Below, piece after piece: positions 23,727 to 36,017 of a stretch of 64,000 bases of DNA. Every line of letters starts with the position of its first letter. Position 1 is the stretch's first letter. The DNA is from Thelonectria olida. Its lineage: Eukaryota > Ascomycota > Sordariomycetes > Hypocreales > Nectriaceae. Both the position numbers and the translations under genes were made by a program. Where the stretch lies: assembly GCA_020736575.1 (NCBI GenBank), contig JAGPYM010000013.1, positions 620,001 through 684,000 of the forward strand, in the 5' to 3' direction. The notes below the pieces were generated by a model. That model worked only from the letters and a program-made list of their open reading frames with translations, did not search any database and was not told the origin of the DNA.

Positions 23727-24608
23727 GATGTCTGTATTTCGGTTGCGGGGAATCCGAGACTCAAACTGAAGTAGGGCTTGTTAGCTGGCGAGAATTCGGA
23801 CGGGGAAAATTCGAGAAATTGGTGTGTATGGGATCGGAGGGGCGAGCGGAGGCCAGAGAGACGACGTACCAGTGATTTAGACGTGGTTAACGAGCTGTTG
23901 TCGCCGTCACTTGGAGCAATGGTGATGGTTGAGAGATGATTTTGTGCGTGCCAAGAGTTTTCGCTGTGGAACTACCATTTCGCCGAGGGAGGGGCAGCAC
24001 CCTTACCGGCTCCGTCACTCTGGGCTTTGGTTAGATTTCAGTGGGCAGGCAGGCTGCTTGCGCCATCGAAGCTCTCAGCGCTCGCGGGGTATAGATTAGC
24101 CCTGCCAGACAACGACGCGATCAGGCTGGTCTCCGTCGGCTCGGCCATGATGGCGACGGTTGAGTTGACGGTTGAGTAAGCTGTGGTGGTCACGGTTTTT
24201 TCCCTCTCTTTTTTCTAATACATCCGTTTGTTGTCGAGCTTGTCCTCTCCCCCGACACCTACCTACCTACAATTATGAGCTAAACCCTAAGTCCATCTGC
24301 AGTCACCTGCAGCTCATCGATCAAGCATTTTCCCCCATTTTCAAGAGTGAGATGCCTCCTCGAACTTCACAGCTATTCAAAATCACATCCGAAAACATAG
24401 TCAAGGCACCTTATCTCACGTCAAACTGAGTCGAGAGACGATTAATTGAATACCCTTGACCACCTCCAATAACTCCAAACACGTTCCCATCCATTCCGGG
24501 CCGTCAGCTCATTTTCATATTGATTTCTGTACATAAGGGCCCTTGACAGCATAACCCGAATACTCTTACAAAGCATTTTCAGTGCGTATGTGTATACATG
24601 AGAAGACG
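23727..24608. other. Intergenic region: egd1 promoter and cbp4 3' flank
   Basis: CT-rich promoter-like sequence on the minus strand upstream of egd1 to about 24000. A short ATG frame of 25 codons (24351-24428 +, MPPRTSQLFKITSENIV...) sits in good context after a pyrimidine-rich stretch, but I cannot assign it and do not call it a gene. Confidence 0.4.
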
Positions 24609-25089
24609 TTACTTGGCTTCCAAACCAGCTTCTCGTCTCATCTCTTCTCGTCGAGCGTCTGTCTCTTGTCTTGATGCTTTGGCAGCCGCCAGCTGCATCT
24701 TCTTTTTCCGCTCTTCTTCTTCCTTGACCACTATCCAGACTGATTGACTGTCAGTATGCCCACCACTTACCGATGTTGGGATGCCACTTACTCGGCTTGT
24801 CCGATTTGGAGTATTCCTTCAGCCTTGTGACAAAGTCGTTGAACTCTTGTTCCCTCTCCTCCTTACCCTCGAGACTCTTCTTGAGGAGCTCTGGGTTATA
24901 TCTCGATCGCAGCTGTTCCTCGCTAGGAGTCAACCACATAGTGAAAGCTGGTCCGCCGACAGCTACTGCGGCACCACTACATCCAAGGGTCAATGCTTGC
25001 TTGCTTGTAATTGGCAATTGATGGCGATTGACCTACCCAGCAAGGACCTTGGTCCAGAACCACCAGTTCGTAGGCTTCTTTGCTGCCAT
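24609..25089 (-). CDS. cbp4: Cytochrome bc1 complex assembly factor Cbp4
   Basis: Mitochondrial inner-membrane protein needed for assembly of complex III, acting with the cytochrome b translation and assembly factors Cbp3/Cbp6. Exons on the minus strand 25089-25037, 24976-24792 and 24730-24609 give 119 residues, normal for the family. A single membrane segment lies at about residues 9-33 ([20 protein letters not shown]). It is followed by the Cbp4 signature [20 protein letters not shown] and [14 protein letters not shown], and a charged helical coiled-coil tail ([19 protein letters not shown]) ends GLEAK. Introns are 60 and 61 nt. Both carry typical GTAGGT/GTAAGT donors. Confidence 0.9.
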
Positions 25090-28000
25090 GTTTGTAGTTT
25101 GTGTGCCGGGAATTCCGTGACCAAGTAGACAGAGAAGTTTGAAGAAATGAACTATGCAGTGCAGTGGGAATAGTACTGACGAAGCGAAATGGCGTTCAAG
25201 TTCCCGTCTCGATGAAATCTGGGGAATGCAACTCTACGCCATCTCTTCCAATGACGATTTTCGCGATTCATCACCCGTCATTGATTGGGCAGAATTTCAT
25301 TGGGCGGCTAGTCTACCTTAGGAAGGCGGTGAACCAAACGGCGCCTGGCTTCTTCCGGCCGTTGAAGGAGTGAACTACCAGCAGAAACCATCCAGATATT
25401 ACTGAATTCCCTGAGTTGAGCAACCAATTGCCGGCCCAAATCATCGGGAAATGCATCAATAAAAGGACTCTTTTCACGCACTCCCATGAAATAATCGCCA
25501 TTTATTGCTCTGGCTGTACTTGAACCTCAACAATTGCATGGCAAATGCCACATATGCTGTGTCTCGACACTTCGTGTTGGCAACCCTAAACCCTCTTGGT
25601 TGACTCGCTCAACAACACATGTCGTATTTACGACCTTGTACTCCTTTTGGTACCTAACTTATGCCTGGTATTTTTCTACCCAGGGGGTTTGAACTTCTCT
25701 ACAAATGACACGATCCATTCTTTTTGCAGTCGCTAAAGCGTATTGCCTGGCAGGTCGGTCTGACAGTGCGTCCTCCTTTGCGAGCCATCCGATATGAAGG
25801 GGTTAGACACAATGGAGGAGAATAAAAAATCGAGACCTTGGTAATTCTGGTTTTATGTGCCTTCAGAACTATTCGAACTTTGAGGCCAAGCATTTACGAG
25901 CATTGTAAACTCCTCGCCTCCTAAAAGCATGCACAGTGCCTCCATCTTTAGGAATGGCCACTAATAAATGTCTGGAACGAATCTTCATAACAGAAACTCA
26001 ATAGCTAATATCAGCACGTAGACAAGACTGCAAGGCTAGGCTAAGATACAAGTCCCGAGGAAAAGTAGTTTCGAACTTGAGCAACAAAGTCTCGGGATAA
26101 CTCAAGAGAAGATGGGTGTTCAGATCAAAGCTTCCCCCCTCGACTATACCGCATTATATCTATTCCGCCCGAAATCTCCCCGTAGTCATTATTAATATGT
26201 TGAGAAAAGCCGACGTAGTTAAACTGTACTCTTGGTGCTAAGTTGACTCCTTGTTTTACTACAGCTTATGCGGGGTTGGAGAAACCTTCAGATGTGCTGA
26301 TATAGCACTCCAATGCAAGAAGGACAGGAATGCTTTCTCATAGAGAGATGATAACTGTTCTTTCGTATAAGATGTTCTGGGACTCGTTACGTGAATGAGT
26401 GATTCGAATACGCACAGTGGAGGCCTCAGGAGCCTTTGGCAATCGAGCCCAGCATTCGACGACATCGACATGCTTAAAGTTCGTGGCGATCAACTATGGC
26501 ACGACGAACACACTCATTGGATGGTGTACATGAACCAAGGCCACTCTTCGGCCTTGGCCGCATTCCGAGCGATGGGACGAAAGGCCCTTCGGAGGCTAGA
26601 CGAAACGGAGCTCAAACCAACCAAACGCCAACAAATGACAACAATTCAACGTGGCGTCGGCTCGTGTTTCAATGCCGAGATCAATTGACCAGATGATGTC
26701 TGCGGCGGCGAGTGGCGAAAAGAAGCATTGTCCTGAAAGGGTGGCTATGCGAGTTCTGACTGGCCGAACTAGCAAGATGACCTTGGACGTATGGCGTCTC
26801 AAGAGGCCGCCTAGGTTCAACGGAAGACCGGGATGAGGGTCGCAGACGCGAGCGAGAGTCTGCCTCGATGGCGACTGCTTGATGCCATTGCTTGTGTTGG
26901 AATCTCAAACCAACCTTTTTCTTTTTCATGTCTCTAGCGCGAGCGAGATGAAGCCGGGGAGGCCTCAGTTTCAACTCTCAACCGCCATGACATTTTCGCA
27001 CAGCTCGGCCAATCCGCGGCGTGGACAGGTATCACCGGAGGATCTCATCTACAGCGTCCCTGGCGACGCGCCGAATAAATGGAAAAAAAGAAAAAAACAC
27101 CGGGTGTCAGAGACAGATCTGTGCCCCTTGACTAGCAACAGTTCCAGTTCGCGGCTCTGGAGCCGTTGTCGAGCCCGTTCGTCGTCGACCCCATCGGAGG
27201 ATGTTTCTTGGCCCGTATCCACTAGCGGACGAAGGATTGATGATGATGTTTATGGCATGAAGCAAGATGTCCCTTTTGATGAAAGGCCTTTGCTGTTTCG
27301 TTTCGGGCGTTCCCTTCAGCAAATAACAGAGTCGCATTTGTTTCGCATCTGTATCCCTGAAGTAGATGGAAGGAGGCGGACGAGACGATTCAGAGGGCAT
27401 GAGCGGCCAATGGGAGAGACGAATTCGGACGGAGGGTTGATTCTGATACACGGCAATTCTTGGTCTGGCACAACCGGCTCTGACATGGCTCAGACGGGAG
27501 CAGGGATACGCGCATTGAATAGACAGAGGACAACTGGAACTACTTGGTAGTCTAGTTGAACTTGTGAGCTATGATGATGATGATGATACGTCGTGCCCGG
27601 GGGAAACCCATCCCGAGCGTGATGGTGATCCTGGTCGTTATGGCATTGAGATGCATTGCAACTGCAAGCTTCCAACATCTCTCCCACCCCTTTCCGCGTA
27701 CAGGCTGCATTCGGCATCCATCCCTCGTCAAAGACACTCTGTCACTCGCAGCGCCAACGCGCTTGCCTACGGGCGAGTCGCGGCCCTCGATGATTTATTC
27801 TCGGTGCGTTGGCGACAAAACGGCGCCGAATTGGCCAAGCCGGCTGCGGCGTAACGCTCTGTCAACTGGGGGCCACTGGAATGGAGCCCAGCCCCGGGCG
27901 ACGAGAGACCAGGGCTAGTCGACACTAATTAAGCACCTCATTTTTCCACCCATGGGTTGGTTGTGGCTTGCCTTAAGGCTGTGGGTGAGAAAGTGAGCGA

Positions 28001-29678
28001 GATGTGAGGTACATGGTGTGTCGTGGGGCCTTTTTGTGGTGTTGGAGGTCATGCCGCCACATTTCGAGGGGCAAATGGAGGAGTCGAAACTTGGGAACTT
28101 ACGGGGTACGAGTATTGAGTTGGACTAGCGATGAGCTTGAGGGCGAATTATTACCTTAGATCCTTTCCATCCTTTGCTTACAATTTTGAGCCAATAATTA
28201 TGGATGATGTTCCCGTCAAGGGCCGCCTCTCCTCCCTCCATCTGCCCTCTCCAGCTCTCTCCCTCGTCGTCGCCTGACCTTCAATGTCGGACCGTGGCGG
28301 GGAATGTCCCGAATTGGAGGGGAAAGGGAAACGGGCCCCTGGAAGGGCTGTTGGGCCACTCCCCAGAAGAAGGTCTCACTTGAATTGTCTCTCCGAACGA
28401 TGGAGACCTGCTGTTGGAATAGCGTCTTCTCAGCTTGTTGTCGTGTAAATTGTAGATCGCTTCTAGACCTCTGCAGAGAGGGTGCTAATGTGGACGGATA
28501 CTCATCGTCGTCCAAGCCATCGTGTATCGTCCGGGCGGTTTAATTACTGGACCAGTACCTTACATCGGGCGGCTGATGCGTACCTTGCCTTAGCGAGACG
28601 GAGACGAGTCGCGACACCCACTGAGTTGGCGACAGCGGGGGGAGGGTCACACACACACGCGCGCACACACTCCTGCTCTCTCCTCTGGTTCTCCCACACC
28701 AAGCAGCTTCTGGCAAGGTATAGCTGAGCTCAAGAAGGAAGACGGACTCGACCTCACTGGGAGGGGGGGGTCCCTTGTTGTCCGGAGACGTGCAACATAA
28801 AGGGAAATTCCTGTCCGTTCCCGCTCCCGTCCCTCAATCAAATAAACCTCCATCCCTTTATTTCTGCTCCCTTTTCTCCCGTGAACTGGACGGTTCCGGC
28901 TCGTATTCACTCCAGTCAGTGCCGTACGTGCGTGTTCAGACGTTACGTCAAGCAAGGGACCACTTCCACTCCCGTCCTGTCGCCGAAGGGTGGCTTTGTT
29001 GTCGATTCATTGATTGAGCTTGACCGACTCGGACTGTCTGAAGAACAAGCTCCCTGCAGCTCTCTCGTCTCAACTCGACTTTGTTGTTAATTTTTCTTGT
29101 TCCTGCTATACCCCATTTTCTGTTCTGCTCTATTCTTATTACTTCCTTTTATTGCCGGCCACGTCTTTGACCCTCGTATACCTTTGTCTCCCTGACACCT
29201 ACAATTACGGACCGCAACTTGACGACTCTGCTCACTGACACCAACAACAATCACCTCTGCGCCTGCTTGTCGCTTTCGCTTTCGCACTCACCCACCTTGC
29301 GCCGTGACAGCTCAACGCACGCGACAACTCGCCATACCCAAATACCCCGGCCTTATACAGCACGCGGCCATCGCCAATCCTCTGTCACCCTGAAATCTCC
29401 TGCAGTAGCACCGTGCTGCCCCCCCGAGCACAACCGCCGATCCTCCCCTCCTTCCGAGACGTCGTGGTTTTTGGCTGCAGCAACGCGGCGGTAATGCGAC
29501 AGTAGTCCAGTCAGCCCTATCTGGAACTGCGCCAACCAACACTTGCGAAACTCGGGCTCTCGGGACGCCCATTCCTTCCGTTTCTACGACGACCTCTAAA
29601 CCTCTCAGAAACCATCTCCTGAAAAATATTAAGTTGGTTTCGACTGCTTTTTTCCCGAATTTTACTTGAGCCGTAGCC
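25090..29678. other. Gene-poor region and long leader of the Skt5-like gene
   Basis: I find no supportable gene. A 97-codon frame at 26395-26688 and several overlapping frames at 26880-27550 lack motifs and splice structure. Short repeats include a GAT run near 27572-27586 and CA/CG alternation at 28650-28668. From about 28790 the + strand becomes C/T-rich (CTTTTCTCCC, TTTCTTGTTCCTGC) up to the ATG at 29679, so the 5' UTR and core promoter probably span several hundred bases. Confidence 0.45.
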
Positions 29679-32637
29679 ATGGCGACTTACGACGGCGGCT
29701 ACGGCCAGCAGCGCCAATATGGCCGTGGTGGCGGGCCTGCCCCGCGACAGTACGGCGACGCACCACCACAGCAACAATACGGTGCGCCCCAACAGTACGA
29801 CGAATACCAAAACGGTCACGGATATGACGATTACAACCGAGGCTACGACCAGGGCTATAATGGAGAGTACCAAGATCAAAACTACGCCCGGGCGCCTCCC
29901 CCCAAAGATCCCTATGGTCCCGGTCCAGGTCGCGGCATGCCCGGAGGCCGCGGAGGACCACCTCCTCGCTCACAGACGGCCGATCCATATCGCGGTCGAC
30001 CTCCTCCGCAGAGAAATCATGGTCCGGGCCCTGCGCGAGGCATGCCTAACGGCGCGGGTCAACGAGGCGGAATGCGCCCTGGGCCGCACGGCGCATACTC
30101 AGATCCAGTAGGTAAGTTACGACAGAAGACCCGCCAATTTAGCTTCAACTGCTCACGACAGCTACAGCTCGTCAGTCGCCCATGAACAATACCCCCATTA
30201 GCCCGCGAGATGGTGGATTTGGTGGTGGTGCCTACCCACCATACCAAGGCCAAGGCCGGCGACCTAGCATGGATCAAGTGACGGATCAAATGGGCGGTAT
30301 GGACCTGAACCAACATTCTAGAAGGCCCGATGGAAGACCCAGCTCGGACAGCCAACGACAGATGAATGGCGGACGAGGAGGACATCCTCGGGGCCATCCT
30401 CAAGAATATGCCGATCCAAGGCGTGGACCTCCTCCTGGGCAAGATCCTGGTTACGGAGCCCAGGGAGGATATGGTGGCTATGACAACGGATACAACGCTG
30501 GTGGACAAGAACCCCCGAGAAACGGCTTCGGACCGCCTGCACGAAGTATGACGATGCCTGTGGAAGACTCAAGAAACCACATGCCACCACCCCAACGGAC
30601 GGCCACGATGCCGGTCAACCCTGCCGGCCGGGGCGTGCCACAACGTCCGACCACCGCCGGTGGACATCGGCCTCCTCCGCAACGCATGTATCCTCAAGAG
30701 CCACAGGTCGCTCAAATTAGCAACTACGGCGACCAGTATGACAACGGACAGGGATACCAAAAGCAGTCCAATGTTTCTTATGACGATGTATATGACACCT
30801 ATTTTGATACCTCGCGCAATAGCAATCAAACCTATAGCTCCCAACAGCAGGATCGAAACAGTCTACCCGACTTCGACGCAATACCTGCCCAAGGCTCACG
30901 GAACTCATTTGACCAGACGATGCGTCCTGCGCAGGAACAGCCTCAGCATGGAGCTCAACAAACTGCACAGCTCTACCACGCGAAATCGCAACCGGATCTT
31001 CGACAACCCCAAGCTGCCGTTTTTGAGATGGCCAACGATGCGCCGGCTGTTCCGCCTCTTCCAAACATGAACGGTTACCAGCAGGGTTATGACCAGGGCT
31101 ATCCCGCACATGGAGGATATGATCAAGGAAGACGGCCTAGTGCGCCTGCCAGCAGCCATTCTGGATCGTCATCAGCACCCTCGATGAGACAAGGCCGAGC
31201 TACAGACGGCCTACCTTCACACCCGGCGCCTGTGCGAGCTGGCCTGATGGCCAACTCGGTCGTCAGTCTCAATAGCAAGCCTCCTCCAGTTCGCAACTAC
31301 GGTGGCGTAGGAACTCCCGCTCCTCAGCAACCGCCCCAACAGGTTCAACAGCCGGTCCAACAGCCACCGCCGCAGCAACGACAAGCCCCCCCTTTTCAGC
31401 AACCTCGCGCGAATCCCCTTCAGGAAGGTGCTAAGAATGAACCTCCCGTCACGATGCAGGAACTGGAGCATTTGAGAATGGTTATCAAATCTACCCCATC
31501 TGATCAAGAGTCAGCATTGAGACTGGCTAAGAAATTGCTTGAGGCGACGGATGTCCTTGCTCCAAAGCTTCCCGATGCTAAGCAGCGATCACGAGCGCGT
31601 GAACGATACTTGATCGATTGCCAGAAGATCCTCAAGAAGCTTTCAAACGCACAAAATCCGGACGCCATGTTCCTCTACGCAGACTGTCTCGGAAAGAACC
31701 TGTTCAGCCAAGATCATGACTACAAGGAGGCATTCACCATGTATCAGTCCGCAGCGAAGCTTGGACATCCCGCGGCGGCATACAGAACGGCAGTGTGCTG
31801 CGAAATCGGTCATGAGGAGGGAGGCGGCACTCGCAAGGACCCATTGAAGGCGATCCAGTGGTATAAGCGAGCAGCAACCCTTGGGGACCCTCCTGCTATG
31901 TACAAGGTGGGCATGATTCTGCTGAAGGGACTACTGGGCCAGCCCAAGAACCCTCGAGAGGCTGTCGGCTGGCTGAAGCGTGCGGCGGAACGGGCCGACG
32001 CGGAGAACCCGCATGCCCTGCATGAGTTGGGCTTGTTGTACGAGTCTGCTCAGCCTAACGACGTGGTCATTCGAGACGAGACGTACGCTTTTAACCTATT
32101 TGTACAGGCTGCGGAGATGGGCTACAAGTTCTCGCAGTACCGACTAGCGTGTTCCTACGAGTACGGCTTGATGGGCTGCCCGATCGACCCTCGACAGTCC
32201 ATCGCGTGGTACTCGCGCGCTGCGACGCAGGAGGAGCATCAGTCCGAGCTGGCGCTGAGCGGCTGGTACCTGACAGGCAGCGAAGGAGTACTGGGCCAAA
32301 GTGATACCGAAGCCTATCTTTGGGCCCGCAAAGCGGCCATGGCAGGTCTTGCTAAGGCTGAGTACGCGATGGGGTACTTTACTGAGGTGGGCATCGGTGT
32401 TCAGGCAAACCTGGAGGATGCGAAACGCTGGTATTGGCGAGCTGCTGGTAAGTGCACAACATCACATCCGGAACCAACTCGAGAAACTAACCACCCACTT
32501 TAGCCCAGGACTTCCCCAAGGCTCGTGAAAGACTAGAGGATCTGAAGCGCTCAGGAAATCGTGGGCAGCGACAGCGAGAACGCATCTCACGAAGCAAGAT
32601 CGAGAAGCAGCAAGATGGCGACTGTGTCGTCATGTGA
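29679..32637 (+). CDS. Chitin synthase activator, Skt5/Chs4-like (Sel1 repeats, CaaX end)
   Basis: In yeast Skt5/Chs4 activates and localises chitin synthase III at septa and bud necks. Exons 29679-30111, 30162-32447 and 32504-32637 give 950 residues. Residues 1 to about 580 are low complexity, rich in Gln, Tyr, Gly and Pro (QGYDQGYPAHGGYDQG, QQPPQQVQQPVQQPPPQQ). From about 640 to 905 lie six or seven Sel1 repeats, such as DYKEAFTMYQSAAKLGHPAA, DPLKAIQWYKRAATLGDPPA and QSIAWYSRAATQEEHQSELA. The C-terminus CVVM is a CaaX box for farnesylation, as known for Skt5, so membrane attachment is likely. The first intron has two acceptors six bases apart (30161 and 30167), both in frame. Fungi have several Skt5-like paralogues and I cannot say which one this is. 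Confidence 0.88.
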
Positions 32638-33319
32638 GTTCCATCGCCATGATTTGGTTTGGGCGAAGAAGAACAATGACGTCTCGATGAAAGGGACGAA
32701 TGGACGACATGAATGGAGGAGGTGGGTTGTTAATGAGACAAATGTTGTGGGATGACGCTGATGGGATCACAACATGACACAAAGAACGGCCCGCGTTTTG
32801 GGTATCACAAAAAGGAGAAAGGCGTTGGGATTGGTGCACTTTATGTTGGGTGGGCATAATTCCTCTTCTTCTGGGCTGGAGAATAGTTGGTTGGCTGGTT
32901 GATTTATAGGAACGAGGTCTGGCTTGGGTGTAGTTGTCTGAATAAAAGAAGATTCTGCCAAATCTATTCTGTTGAAATGACTGTTTGTATCATGGACCAT
33001 ACCGTATGATGCACCCTTAGTTACCTCCTCGGTGGTAAGATCTTAAGTGCTTGCCTAGAGATGTTCTTTATTTTCATCTTGTTTATCTCGGTGCGATCTT
33101 AATAGGGCTATTCATATTTACAACTCATCTTCTGCTTAGGTATATTTGGGATTCGGTACATAGAATTGGGGTGCTTGATGCACGCGGCTAGCCTTTTTTG
33201 TTCTCTGCGGCTTCTGTTTTGGAGTTTCATCACTCGTTCCTTGAACATGGGTAGATCTAACTTCGGTGGTGGCACATGTGTAGGTGGTCTAATAGTACAA
33301 GTCAATCGGCTCGAAAACA
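32638..33319. other. Convergent intergenic region
   Basis: 3' flanks of the Skt5-like gene (+) and the thioredoxin-like gene (-). AT-richer, no coding signal recognised. Confidence 0.5.
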
Positions 33320-33971
33320 TCATTTACCAAACAAGCCCCCAAACGCGGAGGATGCTCCTCCTCCTCCACCGCCACGCCCACCATTTCTCCTGGCCTCAGT
33401 CCGGATCCACTCGATGAGAAACTCGCGATCGGCTAACTTCCTAGCATCAGCAATCTTGGTGGCGGTTTGGGCCTCGCCGGCGTCGAAGCTGAGCAGAGTG
33501 GGGATGGAGGTGATCATGTAGTCCAGGGCGAGGTTGGGGCTGCCGGACATCATGTCCGGGGAGTCAAACTCGACCGTGGCCAGCGAGACGCCACCCTCAT
33601 CCTCGCCGACGCCCGACTCGACGAGGGAGCGCAGCAGCGGGGAGACGACGCGGCATGTGGAGCACCAGGAGGCGGTCCAGAGGGTGATGAGGGGGGTGCG
33701 GGAGGAGGATGAGAGGGAGAGGTAAGTAGTGAAGGAGTTCGGGTTGCGGATGCTGGAGGGTATTGTGAGCATGAATCATGACGTGAGAGGTGAGGTAGAC
33801 TTACGGCGCGTATATCTGATTCTTGGCTCGTCGCGGCTCTGACGTTGAGAGAAAAGCACGAAAGGCAACGGCACCGGCGCTGGGAGCAATTGAAGCGCCA
33901 GGAGCGAGGAACTGAGCGGATTTTGTGGCCAATGGCCGTAGCCCCGAGCGAAGTGTCGGAAGCAGTTGCAT
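33320..33971 (-). CDS. Thioredoxin-like protein, probably mitochondrial
   Basis: Exons on the minus strand 33971-33805 and 33752-33320 give 199 residues. The first 40 residues (MQLLPTLRSGLRPLATKSAQ, then FRAFLSTSEPRRA) are rich in Arg, Ser and Ala without acids, as in a mitochondrial presequence. The thioredoxin fold follows, with the strand PLITLWTASWCSTCRVVSPLL, where WCSTC replaces the canonical WCGPC. Then come VEFDSPDMMSG and the cis-proline segment TSIPTLLSF. A Gly-rich run (GGRGGGGGG) and AFGGLFGK form the tail. Both cysteines are kept, so redox activity is possible, but the S-T dipeptide should shift its potential. Substrates are unknown. Resembles uncharacterised fungal thioredoxin-domain proteins rather than Trx3. 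Confidence 0.8.
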
Positions 33972-36017
33972 TGTCTTGTGGGTGTTGATCGTTGAGGTTG
34001 AAGTTGAAGTTGGAGGAAGAAGAGGGCCAATGACGTTGCGCAGACTTGGCCTGAAGTTGGATAATTCCGACGGGAGCCACTAATTAACGACTCGGCTCCG
34101 GGCCCCGGCGGAAGCTCCGTGCGTCAACGTGCTCGCAACCGAATGTTAACTTTGAAACCCAGAATGCATTATTCGTGGGTTAGGGCTGGGTGTCTTATCA
34201 AAGCTTGTAGTGACTTCGTCAGCTCACAAGTCAGGTAAGGTAGTTATGTTTACGATTCTGCCGCTTGGCTGTGAGGGTGGGGGGCTCTTTACGGCAGTTC
34301 GGCAGTTGAGGCGCCGATGGTAAGGCGGCAACGTATATTGTCGCTGTTTGTTACAGACGCTGTTCGACTCGGCTTCGGTCTTACTATCGAAGACCTTTCA
34401 TGGCCTCATTACTGCCTTGTATGGATATCCTATTCGACCCTTTGCTTCGAATGGTACCTTCGTCTGTTTCAACAGTGCCGTGCGTTCACGACGCAGTCTG
34501 CAGGTCAAATCAAACCATGATCCGATGCTCGTCTCAACTGATGTATCCAAAACTCGACATGCATAGATAGGCTTACTTTGGCCTACCCACTTGGTCAACC
34601 GCACGTTCAGTCAAAGCTGTTCGGCATCTGCACATGCGCACGAGCATTGGATGGAAAAGTGTGTGGGACTCGCGGGTGTTTATCTGCATCCTTGGCCCGT
34701 CGCGACTGGGACGTCGGGGAAAAGGCTTGGAAGACCAGGTATGGGACTACAACGTTATCGCCATCGGCGCCAATTGTTTTTGTTTTTCGTTGACTCAGTT
34801 CATGTTGTCGAGGCTGACGTTTGCAGTGACAGTCAAGATGGGGTTGCAGATCTGATATGATGTAATGGCAAGCAACTCCCGCCCGCCAAAACCAGCCACG
34901 AGGACCCCTAAAGCGCGTCACCGTGCTTCTGTAGCGCGGCGGCTACAGCGCTTTACAGGGGGCAGGCTGACCCTTCCTCTACCTTAGTGCCCGGAGTCTG
35001 TACCCCCCCCCCAACGCGCCCCCCGCACCGCGACTGTCAGAGTTGGTGGTCCAGCGGCTGCCCACAGGACCTGGAGCCCTGAAAAGCGACATGGGGCATG
35101 TGCGGAGCCAAGATCCATCAGAAGAGCATCATGTGCGCCCGTCGAACAAGGGCTTTCTTCTAGTTTTCGCCTCAAGTCCGTGACCGCTTCGTTCCCGGCC
35201 GAAGTCCGCATTTGCCATACCTGCTGCCGAGTCATTCTTCTCCAGATTGATGTTAGTTCAAACGCGGGAGGCGTTGGCGGTCAAGGCGGTAATAACATCT
35301 TCAGTAAAGGTAGTGGGTGAGAGTTGGAGATATCAAAGGAAGGAGGCAAGGATGCAGTTGTTGCCCATCTGTTTAATAGCCCGTCCACACATCAATTCGA
35401 ATACAACCATCGTCACCCATCTTCATCTTCCATCCTCCATTCCCTCCTCCTCCTCATCCTCAACCCGACCTCTTCTTTTTTCCCTTTGCGGCTCTCCCAA
35501 CATCAATAGCCTTTCCTAAACAGACAACCATATCTCCTCCGGCAACTCCGCCATCGCCACTTTCACCTGCAGTCACCTGGCTGCTTGATAGAACTCGTGC
35601 CCTCGAATCCATCCATCTTTTCTTCTTCAGCACCTCGACCACCAATCATTGCTCCTAAAACGCCTCCTCCCTCACCCACCCTGACACCTAGAAGCGAGAC
35701 ATCCATCCGCTCCTTCTCGGCTATTAACTGCCGATCCGAGTCAACATCTCACTCGACTCTACCCATGGAGCCAACCTAAAAGAAGTCAAATTTGAGCTGT
35801 TCCCGCCTCACCTAAATTAAATCGAAACCCCCCGAAAGACGCCTGAGTCTCCATTTCAGACGGGCGCCTCCGCCAGGTGGATCCACAGCAATCCCCAGCA
35901 TCATTGATAGCCGGAACCTCCTTGTCCTGGGCGTCTTCTCAGCTTCTCCTCCTTCTGCCAAGCAAAGCCATTTCGGTGGCGAGTTCAAGTCCATCGTCAA
36001 CTGCAAAAGGTGCTCGA
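33972..36017. other. Intergenic region: divergent promoters of the thioredoxin-like and MFS genes
   Basis: No gene seen. Contains a perfect 7-bp inverted repeat with a 6-nt loop at 34929-34948. From about 35390 the + strand is strongly pyrimidine-rich (TCCTCCTCCTCATCC) and contains several short upstream ATG frames, consistent with a long 5' leader of the MFS gene. Confidence 0.5.
34929..34948. repeat. Perfect inverted repeat (7-bp arms, 6-nt loop)
   Basis: Arms CTGTAGC and GCTACAG around a GCGGCG loop would form a small GC-rich hairpin. It is followed by a partial repeat of the right arm (GCGCTTTACAG). It stands alone between genes. Confidence 0.5.

Noticed and set aside
24351..24428. 25-codon frame (MPPRTSQLFKITSENIV...) between egd1 and cbp4
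   Set aside because: Good start context but too short to support without transcript or conservation evidence, and no splice pattern extends it convincingly.
28650..28668. CA/CG alternating run as possible Z-DNA or regulatory element
   Set aside because: Short and imperfect; treated as an ordinary microsatellite.
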